Shown one piece after another: positions 6,648-13,524 of a stretch of DNA of 17,407 bases; the stretch's first letter is position 1; each line of letters begins with the position of its first letter. Made by a program: the position numbers and the translations under genes. The notes beneath the pieces were generated by a model. The model was not told the origin of the DNA, did not search any database, and was given only the letters and a program-made list of their open reading frames with translations. Location: NCBI RefSeq assembly GCF_044344315.1, contig NZ_JBIJDC010000102.1, positions 1 to 17,407 of the forward strand, written 5' to 3'. Source of the DNA: Zoogloea sp044344315. Its GTDB lineage: Bacteria; Pseudomonadota; Gammaproteobacteria; Burkholderiales; Rhodocyclaceae.

Positions 6648-8972
6648 TCACTCTTCGACCTGGACGACGGTGGTGACGTCGGGCATCAGCGAGAGGTCCA
6701 TGCGGTGCTTGGAGCCGTAGGTGGGCACGCCCAGCTCTTCTTCCAGCACCTGCCAGTCGGCCGGCAGGTTCCAGAAGTCCTTGAACTGCTGGGTGAACTT
6801 CTCGGACAGGGCAAAGCTGGTGGCGAACATGTGCTGCACCTGCACGGCAGCGTGCTTGTTGAGGATGCGTTCGCGTTCTTCCTTCATCCACTCGCGGGTC
6901 GGCAGGGCGCGGGCCAGGCGTTCCTTGCGGATCTCGGCACGGCGGGCCTGGGTCCGCGCCGGATCGACCGTGAACACGCCCTTGGCGTCCTGGGTGAACA
7001 CCGCGCCATAGACCTTCTGCGCGTACTCCGGCAGCAGGAACTTCTGGTTGAGGTCGTTCTCGATGGCCTTGACCTCGCGGTCGATGGGGTCGCCGAAGCC
7101 GGGGCCGCCGCGCAGGTAGTTGAGGTAGAGGTCGTGGTTGTCGTAGCAGTCTTCGGTGGTGATGCACTGCTTGTCGCGCTTGACCACGGCGGTGGCGTCC
7201 AGGTGGCGCTCGTAGTCGGGGCGGGACGGGTCGAGGTCGCCACCGAGGGGCAGGGAGTCACCGATGGCGATGCGCTCCTTGAGGCCGGTCTTGTGGGCTT
7301 CGAAGCGGTAGCCGGTGGCCGAGGGGTAGCCGCCCATCATGCCCCAGTCGCTGTTCATGAAGCCGTTGCCCATGAAGAACATGGTCCAGTCCTGGGCGTT
7401 CCACACCATGCGCAGGGTCTCGAAACCGCAGCCGCCGCGGTACTTGCCGTAGCCGCCGGAGTTGGCCTTGACGTTGCGGCCGAGGTAGAGGAGCGGCTCG
7501 GCCATTTCCCAGATCTCGATGTCACCCATGTCGCCTTCCGGGTTCCAGATGGCGGCGGCGTGGTTGAGGCCGTCCTTGACGGCGCAGGCGCCGGTGCCGC
7601 AGGAGCTGGCCTCGAAGCTGTTCACCGCGTGGATCTCGCCGTCCTGGTTGATGCCGCCGCCCTGCAGCCAGTTGGAGGTGTTGGCGTTGCCGGCGTTGAC
7701 CTCCTCCAGGTAGCCGCGGCTGAAGTAGGACTGGGACAGTCCGCGCCACAGGGCGGCCCAGCCGGACACCAGGAAGTGCCAGGCGTAGGCGTGGCCGGTG
7801 CGGCGGTCGTCCGGGTTGCACCAGGTGCCCTTGGGCAGGCGGAACTCGGTGGCGTAGTAGGCGCCGTCGTTGATGCGCTGGGTGGGCACCAGGGTCTGGC
7901 ACATCATCACCCAGATCCCGGAGGTGAAGGCCACCTGGTGGGCGTTGAAGGTGTGCCAGCCCCAGCGGCTGGCGCCCTCGAAGTCGAGCCGCCACTTGCC
8001 GTCCGGCTTGATGGTCATCTCGCAGGGCGAGTGCATGATCGAGTCGAGCTTGGCGAAGGCGTTGGAGACCTGCACGTCGTCATGCTTGTAGGGCACGTCG
8101 ACGAAGGACACCTTGCGGTACTTGCCGGGCAGGGTCATGGCCTTGATGCGGCTCATCAGGCCGCGGCGGCCTTCCTCGATGACCTCGTGGGAGAACTTCA
8201 TGTAGGCGTCGAGGCCGTCGGCGCGGATCACGTCCTCGACCAGCTCGCGGATCATGTGGCAGCCGGCGATGCGGGTCTTCTCGTCGAGGATCCAGTACTT
8301 GGGGGTGCGTACCGAGCGTTGGGATTCGTGCAGCCAGTCGCGCAGGGGCTCGTCGTTCACACCGGTCTTGCGGCAGGTGATCATGTAGCCGTCGCCGAAG
8401 CGCTGGGTCTGGCCGGTGGACATGGAGCCCGGGGTCACCGAGCCGGTGTCGATGACGTGGGTGACGCCGCCGACCCAGCCGATCAGCTTGCCTTCCCAGA
8501 AGATCGGCACGATGGTGGCGATGTCGCAAGGGTGGACGTTGCCGATGGCACAGTCGTTGGTGGTGAACATGTCACCGGGGTTGATTGTCGGGTTGGCCTC
8601 CCAGTTGTTCTCGATCATGTACTTGATCGCCGCGCCCATGGTGCCGACGTGGATGATGATGCCGGTGGAGGTCAGGACGCAGTCGCCGGCGGCGTTGTAG
8701 AGGGTGAAGCAGAGTTCGCCTTCCTGCTCGACGATGGGGCTGGCGGCGATCTTCTTGGCGGTTTCGCGGGCGTGCACCAGGCCGCCGCGCAGCTTGGAGA
8801 ACAGCTTCTCGTAGCCGATCGGGTCGCTGTCGCGCAGCTCCAGCTTTTCCAGCCCGTTGTAATAGCCGCTGCTCTGGGTGCGTTCGATGATGGCGTCGCG
8901 GTGCTGCTTGAGGGTCAGGCCGCTGGCCAGCAGGTTGCCGATGCCGAATTCCTTGTTGCTCATCATGTTCAT
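6648..8972 (-). CDS. acxB: Acetone carboxylase alpha subunit (hydantoinase B-like)
   Basis: This protein of about 774 residues is the large subunit of acetone carboxylase, in the HyuB/hydantoinase B superfamily; the Xanthobacter alpha subunit is about the same size. Conserved blocks include VEQEGELCFTLYNAAGD (81-97), GIIIHVGTMGAAIKYMIENN (104-123) and NVHPCD (145-150), then VGGVTHVIDTG. H147, D150 and H172 are the likely manganese ligands by comparison with the known enzyme as I remember it. The C-terminal part has GGGINQ and GGYGKYRGGCGFE. The alpha subunit holds the Mn site where enol-phosphate and carboxy-phosphate intermediates are joined to acetoacetate. The frame is open to a GTG at 8987, but the ATG at 8972 has AGGAG seven bases upstream and fits the family N-terminus. 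It lies 11 bases after the acxA stop. Confidence 0.96.
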   Translation of the reverse strand: MNMMSNKEFGIGNLLASGLTLKQHRDAIIERTQSSGYYNGLEKLELRDSDPIGYEKLFSKLRGGLVHARETAKKIAASPIVEQEGELCFTLYNAAGDCVLTSTGIIIHVGTMGAAIKYMIENNWEANPTINPGDMFTTNDCAIGNVHPCDIATIVPIFWEGKLIGWVGGVTHVIDTGSVTPGSMSTGQTQRFGDGYMITCRKTGVNDEPLRDWLHESQRSVRTPKYWILDEKTRIAGCHMIRELVEDVIRADGLDAYMKFSHEVIEEGRRGLMSRIKAMTLPGKYRKVSFVDVPYKHDDVQVSNAFAKLDSIMHSPCEMTIKPDGKWRLDFEGASRWGWHTFNAHQVAFTSGIWVMMCQTLVPTQRINDGAYYATEFRLPKGTWCNPDDRRTGHAYAWHFLVSGWAALWRGLSQSYFSRGYLEEVNAGNANTSNWLQGGGINQDGEIHAVNSFEASSCGTGACAVKDGLNHAAAIWNPEGDMGDIEIWEMAEPLLYLGRNVKANSGGYGKYRGGCGFETLRMVWNAQDWTMFFMGNGFMNSDWGMMGGYPSATGYRFEAHKTGLKERIAIGDSLPLGGDLDPSRPDYERHLDATAVVKRDKQCITTEDCYDNHDLYLNYLRGGPGFGDPIDREVKAIENDLNQKFLLPEYAQKVYGAVFTQDAKGVFTVDPARTQARRAEIRKERLARALPTREWMKEERERILNKHAAVQVQHMFATSFALSEKFTQQFKDFWNLPADWQVLEEELGVPTYGSKHRMDLSLMPDVTTVVQVEE

Positions 8973-8983
8973 GATTGGTCTCC

Positions 8984-11131
8984 TCACTTCACTTCTTTGA
9001 GATGGAACAGGCGGTGCTTGTCGATGGTGGTTTCAAAACCATCGGGCACGACGAAGGTGGTGGCATCGGATTCGATGATGGCGGGGCCGGTGATGTGGTT
9101 GCCGGCCTTAAGGGATTCCATCTTCCACAGGGCGGCCTCGACCCACTTCTTGTGGCGGTAGAAGGGGCGGGTGCCGAGGTAGGCCTCCTGAGGTGGCGTC
9201 GGGCCGGCATCCGGGTCTTCGGGCAGAACCGGTTTCTGCGTCACGACCATGCCGCGCAGGATGGCGCCGGTGATCGAGAAGCCCAGCTCCGGCGAGCGGG
9301 CCGAGCTGGCATAGACGCGGCCGTAGGTGGTCTCGAAGCTGTCGACGATCTTGTCCCAGTCCGCAGCCGTGCCGGCACTGCTCACCGGCGAGACGATCTC
9401 CAGGTCGTTGAGCTGGCCCATGTACTGCATCTTGTAGCCGGGGATCAGCATCACATCTTCGGGTTTGAAGCCGTTGATGACGAACTCGTCGATGACCTTG
9501 ACCGCCAGTTCCTCCCAGGCCGCCTGCAGGGTGGTGCAGGCTGCAGCCTTCTGGGCGTCGGGGGCGAACTGGGCGACACCCAGATCCACCGACTTGTCGT
9601 AGCGGTACTCAAAGTCGGCACAGGCGCAGCCGAAGGCCGAGAAGCCGGCCGCCCAGGCGGGCACCACCACGTCCTTGAAGCCGACGCCTTCGGTGTAGCC
9701 GTAGGTGTGCACCGGGCCGGCACCGCCGTAGGAGAAGCAGGTGAACTCGGCCGGGTTGTAGCCCTTGGCGCTGATGTTGGCGCGCAGGTATTCGGACAGA
9801 GTCAGGTCGAGCAGCTCGATGACGCCGGCGGCGGCATCTTCCACCGACAGGCCCAGCGGGTCGGCGATCTGCGCCTTGATGTGGTCGCGGGCGCGCTGCA
9901 CGTCCAGCTTGATGGCGCCACCCAGGAAGTTGTCCGGGTTGAGGTAGCCCAGCACCACGTGGCAGTCGGACACCGACACCGTGTCCAGCCCGCTCTCCGG
10001 CCAGCAGGTGCCGACCCGGTAGCCGGCGGAGTCGGGGCCGAGCTTGATCGACTTGCTGTAGGGGTCGAGGCGCACGAAGCTGCCGGCGCCGGCACCCACC
10101 GAGTCCATCGCCACCAAGGGCAGGGACAGCACCAGGCGGGCCATGTCCGGGTCGGACTTGATGGCGAAGCTGCCCTTGGTGATCAGGGCCACGTCGAAGC
10201 TGGTGCCCCCGATGTCCGAGCAGGCGATGTTCTCGTCGCCCAGGTATTCGCCGAGCAGCTTGGAGCCGATGACCCCGCCGATGGGGCCGGAGACGATGGT
10301 ACGGGCCAGCTCCTTGGCCTTCCAGCTGATGGTGCCGCCGTGGGTGGCCATGACCCGCAGGTCGAACTTGGCGCCGTGCTTCTTGAAGCGGTCGCTGACC
10401 TTCTTGAGCGTCTGGCGGGAGGGCTCGGCGCCGTAGGCCTCGAGGATGGTGGTGTTCATCCGGTGGCTTTCCTTGCGCGAGGGGTAGTAATCCACCGAGG
10501 CGAACACCGGGATGTCGGACTTCAGCCGCTGCAGTTCTTCCCGCACGATGTCCCGGGCGCGCTGCTCGCTGGTCTCGTTCTTGTGGGACTGGAGCAGGCA
10601 GATGACGACGGCCTGGGCGCCGGCTTCGACCAGCTCGCGGGTGGCCTGGCGCACCTCCTCCTCACGCAGGGGAATGACGATCCGGCCCTGCACGTCGGTG
10701 CGTTCGGTGACGCCGCGGGTGCGCGACACCGGTACCAGCGGCTCGTCGTAGCGGTGGGTGTTGAGGTGGATGCGGTCCTCCAGGGCGTAGCCCAGGTAGC
10801 TCTGCAGGGCGCGGCCCATGGAGTGGATCTGTTCGAAGCCCCGGTTGCAGATCAGGCCGACGTCGAGGCCCTTGCGCATCAGGATGCGGTTGAGCATGGC
10901 GGTCCCGGAATAGACGCAGGTGACCAGTTCCGGATAGACGTCATCCACCTCCCGGCCCCAGTGCGCCAAGGCGTCGACCGACGAGTTGTAGATGGCCAGG
11001 GATTCGTCGCCGGGATTGCTCTGTGCCTTGCCGACCACGAAGCGCCCGTCGGCGCGGACGAAGAAGGTGTCGGTCATCGTGCCTCCGGCATCGATGCCCA
11101 TCACCTGCACGTTTGACTGCTGGACTTGCAT
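8984..11131 (-). CDS. acxA: Acetone carboxylase beta subunit (hydantoinase A-like)
   Basis: This 715-residue protein of the HyuA/hydantoinase A family matches the beta subunit of acetone carboxylase (717 residues in Xanthobacter, where the gene is called acxA). Nucleotide-binding motifs of the ASKHA fold are visible: MGIDAGGTMTD (11-21), SGPIGG (281-286) and SDIGGTSFD (305-313). It uses ATP to phosphorylate acetone and bicarbonate, and the intermediates pass to the Mn site in the alpha subunit (family knowledge). The open frame extends upstream to 11350, through the regulatory region. The ATG at 11131 is the clear start: AGGAG lies seven bases upstream and the protein begins MQVQQSNVQVMGIDAGG, as in relatives. 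It is the first gene of the operon and is read from the candidate sigma-54 promoter. Confidence 0.96.
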   Translation of the reverse strand: MQVQQSNVQVMGIDAGGTMTDTFFVRADGRFVVGKAQSNPGDESLAIYNSSVDALAHWGREVDDVYPELVTCVYSGTAMLNRILMRKGLDVGLICNRGFEQIHSMGRALQSYLGYALEDRIHLNTHRYDEPLVPVSRTRGVTERTDVQGRIVIPLREEEVRQATRELVEAGAQAVVICLLQSHKNETSEQRARDIVREELQRLKSDIPVFASVDYYPSRKESHRMNTTILEAYGAEPSRQTLKKVSDRFKKHGAKFDLRVMATHGGTISWKAKELARTIVSGPIGGVIGSKLLGEYLGDENIACSDIGGTSFDVALITKGSFAIKSDPDMARLVLSLPLVAMDSVGAGAGSFVRLDPYSKSIKLGPDSAGYRVGTCWPESGLDTVSVSDCHVVLGYLNPDNFLGGAIKLDVQRARDHIKAQIADPLGLSVEDAAAGVIELLDLTLSEYLRANISAKGYNPAEFTCFSYGGAGPVHTYGYTEGVGFKDVVVPAWAAGFSAFGCACADFEYRYDKSVDLGVAQFAPDAQKAAACTTLQAAWEELAVKVIDEFVINGFKPEDVMLIPGYKMQYMGQLNDLEIVSPVSSAGTAADWDKIVDSFETTYGRVYASSARSPELGFSITGAILRGMVVTQKPVLPEDPDAGPTPPQEAYLGTRPFYRHKKWVEAALWKMESLKAGNHITGPAIIESDATTFVVPDGFETTIDKHRLFHLKEVK

Positions 11132-11184
11132 GTCGTGTCTCCTGTCATTGGTGTGTGTGGTGCGAAGCGCCACGTCTCTTTCAT

Positions 11185-11200
11185 GGCAATGGGCGGGCCA
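11185..11200 (-). promoter_or_regulatory. Candidate sigma-54 (RpoN) promoter of acxABC
   Basis: Read on the minus strand this is TGGCCCGCCCATTGCC. It fits the TGGCAC-N5-TTGCW consensus imperfectly but keeps the invariant GG and GC dinucleotides separated by ten bases. Transcription would start near 11174, giving an acxA leader of about 43 nt. The neighbouring divergent gene encodes a sigma-54 activator, which makes this reading more likely. Confidence 0.6.
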
Positions 11201-11303
11201 GGGCGGCTGGCAGCAGCGGACAAGCGACGGGAAGGCCTTGTGCTGCAAGCTTCTCCGCGATTTGGCATGGCGCCAGAGGTGGAGGCTGAAAGCGGGGTCA
11301 ATC

Positions 11304-11350
11304 TGTCCGGAATCCTGAATCGGGCTGTCCGGTGTCCGGAATCCGGACAC
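11304..11350. promoter_or_regulatory. Upstream activator sites, probable AcxR binding region
   Basis: A perfect 19-bp palindrome, GTGTCCGGAATCCGGACAC (11332-11350; 9-bp arms and one central base), is preceded by a second, imperfect site TGTCCGGA-A-TCCTGAAT (11304-11320) whose centre lies 29 bp away. The heptamer TGTCCGG occurs at 11304, 11326 and 11333, the last two in tandem, and inverted at 11343-11349. The sites lie about 105-165 bp upstream of the candidate sigma-54 promoter, typical for enhancer-binding activators. They also lie close to acxR, which suggests autoregulation (inference). Confidence 0.7.
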
Positions 11351-11418
11351 TTTCCGGGACTTCTGTTGCGTTGCACAAGTTATTGATATAAAAGAAGATT
11401 TATTGACTTAATGGTTCA

Positions 11419-13473
11419 ATGAAGCTAGCTTATTCAGAGAGATTCGACGTTCTTTCAACCTGCCTGCCCGAGCGCCCCATGCCCTTTTCCCACTGCGGTA
11501 CCCTGATTCCCCGGATCGGTGACGACCACGTCGTCGCGACCGCCTGGGAGCGCTTCCTGCAGCATCAGTCGGTGCAGGTCGGCGGGGTGCGTAGCGTGGT
11601 TCTGAGTTCCTGGCAGCGCTGCCGCTCCGAGGCGGTCAATCCGGAGAGCCGCTGTGCGCCCTCGGTGGCCCATGAACGGGTGCACCAGTTGCTCGGCGAA
11701 CACCGGGAGCTGTGCGATGCGGCCCGTCCGGTCCTGGATGGGCTGCGGGACATCCTCCGGGAGTGTGGCTCCCTGATCATGCTCACCGACCCGGGGGGCA
11801 CCATCCTTGAACTCAATGGAGAGTCGCGGGCCCGCAGCGCGGGGGAGGGCGTCAATCTGGCGACGGGCGGCTGCTGGAACGAAGAGCTGATCGGGACCAA
11901 TGCCATCGGCACCACGATCGCCACGGGCATGCCGGTGCAGATCCACGCCAGCGAGCACTTCTGTGTCGACGTCAAACGGTGGACCTGCGCGGCGGCGCCC
12001 ATCCTCGACCCCCTGGGCCGGACCCTCCTGGGTGTGGTGGACGTGTCCGGGGTCAAGGAGACCTTCCATGGCCACAGCCTGGCCCTGGTGATGGCGGCGG
12101 CCAAACAGATCGAAGGCGAGCTGGCCCGGCGTGATGGCATCCTGCATGCGCGGCTGCTCGCCCGGGCGATGGATGACTTCATCCGCTACGGCACCGATTG
12201 CCTGATGCTCTGCGATCCCCGTGGCCGGGTGGTGCGGACCTCGGGCAGCGTGCAGGCGGCGCGGGAGCACCACGGCGTACGACTCCCCTTCGAGGTTGGC
12301 GCCCAACTGGTGGCCCTCAACCTGGGTCTCGCCGAGGCAGACCGCCGGCGGGCCCGGCCGGCCTGGCTGCAGCCCGAATGGCTGCACCCGGTGAAGGACG
12401 GCGAAACGGTGTTGGGGACGCTGCTGGTGATTCCCCTGGGGGCAGGCGGCCACCGGGCCCCGTCGTCATCGGCGCGGGCCCTTGCGGTCGGCGATGGGGC
12501 GACGGATGCCTTTGCCGAGATCATCGGTGAGAGCGAGGTGTTGCAGGCGTCCAAGGCACGTGCGCGACGGATTGCGCCCCTCGATCTTCCCGTGCTCCTG
12601 CTGGGTGAGACCGGCGCCGGCAAGGAGCTCTTTGCCCGCGCCCTGCATGGGGCGGGGGGGCGGCCTGGTGGTCCCTTCGTGGCCGTCAATTGTGGTGCCC
12701 TGACGCGGGAGCTACTGGCCAGCGAGCTCTTCGGCTACGTCGAGGGCGCCTTCACGGGCGCCCGCCGGGGCGGCCTGGCAGGAAAGTTCGAACAGGCCGA
12801 CGGGGGGACGCTCTTTCTCGATGAAGTGGGCGAGATGCCCCTCGACCTGCAGCCCCACCTGCTGCGGGTGCTCCAGGATGGGCAGGTGGTGCGCCTGGGG
12901 GATGTCCGTCAGCGCAAGGTGGCGGTCCGCATCGTGGCGGCCACCAACCGGGATCTGCTGACCGAAGTCGAAGCCGGGCGCTTCCGGGAGGACCTTTATC
13001 ACCGGCTGTGTGCCGTGAGCCTGAGTCTGCCGGCCCTGCGGGAGCGTCCTGGCGATATCGACACCATCGTGGAACACCTCAACCAGAGCCTGGCGGCCAA
13101 GTATGGCTGTGCTCCGAAGGCGCTGGATCCGGCGGTCCGCGGGGCATTTCAATGCTATCGCTGGCCCGGCAACATCCGTGAGCTCCGCAACGTGTTTGAG
13201 GCCATGTTTGCCCTCAGCGATGGGGAGGGCATCGATGTCGCTCAGTTGCCACCGGCCATTGCCCGGGCGCTGGCCGAGCATGCTGAAGGGCTGGGCAAGC
13301 CCTGTGCGGCAGGCGGAACGGGGCGTCTTGAGCAGGTGGAGCATCAGGCCGTGGTGGACGCCATCGCCCATGCCCACGGCAATATGTCGCTGGCAGCGCG
13401 AACCTTGGGCATCTCGCGGAGTACCCTCTACGTCAAGCTGGCCGCCATCCGCGCGCGGGAGGCGAGACATTAG
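11419..13473 (+). CDS. acxR: Sigma-54-dependent acetone-operon activator (GAF, AAA+, Fis HTH)
   Basis: This 684-residue regulator is of the AcoR/AcxR type. Residues about 60-230 are the N-terminal sensor region with a GAF-like domain that contains GCWNEELIGTNAIGTTIATG (151-170), a hallmark of this subgroup. The central AAA+ domain (about 362-600) has Walker A GETGAGKE (396-403), the sigma-54 contact loop GAFTGA (443-448), Walker B GGTLFLDE (462-469) and a WPGNIREL block (582-589). The C-terminus (about 637-680) is a Fis-type helix-turn-helix, AARTLGISRSTLYVKL. No phosphoreceiver domain is present, so it is probably activated by a ligand such as acetone (inference). It is divergent from acxABC and shares a 287-bp control region. 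The start at 11419 lacks a good ribosome-binding site; the ATG at 11479 is an alternative. Confidence 0.9.
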   Translation: MKLAYSERFDVLSTCLPERPMPFSHCGTLIPRIGDDHVVATAWERFLQHQSVQVGGVRSVVLSSWQRCRSEAVNPESRCAPSVAHERVHQLLGEHRELCDAARPVLDGLRDILRECGSLIMLTDPGGTILELNGESRARSAGEGVNLATGGCWNEELIGTNAIGTTIATGMPVQIHASEHFCVDVKRWTCAAAPILDPLGRTLLGVVDVSGVKETFHGHSLALVMAAAKQIEGELARRDGILHARLLARAMDDFIRYGTDCLMLCDPRGRVVRTSGSVQAAREHHGVRLPFEVGAQLVALNLGLAEADRRRARPAWLQPEWLHPVKDGETVLGTLLVIPLGAGGHRAPSSSARALAVGDGATDAFAEIIGESEVLQASKARARRIAPLDLPVLLLGETGAGKELFARALHGAGGRPGGPFVAVNCGALTRELLASELFGYVEGAFTGARRGGLAGKFEQADGGTLFLDEVGEMPLDLQPHLLRVLQDGQVVRLGDVRQRKVAVRIVAATNRDLLTEVEAGRFREDLYHRLCAVSLSLPALRERPGDIDTIVEHLNQSLAAKYGCAPKALDPAVRGAFQCYRWPGNIRELRNVFEAMFALSDGEGIDVAQLPPAIARALAEHAEGLGKPCAAGGTGRLEQVEHQAVVDAIAHAHGNMSLAARTLGISRSTLYVKLAAIRAREARH

Positions 13474-13519
13474 CCTGCCCGGGGACACCAGGGCCATCGG
13501 GCAGGAAGAGCCTCCTGCC
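13474..13519. terminator. Possible bidirectional terminator with alternative stems
   Basis: The 51-bp gap between the convergent acxR and sensor-kinase genes contains three related arms. CCTGCCCG (13474-13481) can pair with CGGGCAGG (13498-13505). Alternatively GGCAGGA (13500-13506) can pair with TCCTGCC (13513-13519) around a 6-nt loop. The two pairings exclude each other. No U-tract follows on either strand, so terminator function is inferred mainly from position. Confidence 0.4.
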
Positions 13520-13524
13520 GACCT

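Noticed and set aside
6612..11116. Very long plus-strand open frames (849 and 713 codons) opposite acxB and acxA
   Set aside because: They are antisense shadows caused by high-GC codon bias. Their translations are low-complexity Gly/Ala/Val/His-rich and match no family, while the minus strand encodes clear acetone carboxylase subunits.
11132..11350. N-terminal extension of acxA up to 11350
   Set aside because: It would cover the palindromic sites and promoter. The family N-terminus and AGGAG ribosome-binding site support ATG 11131.
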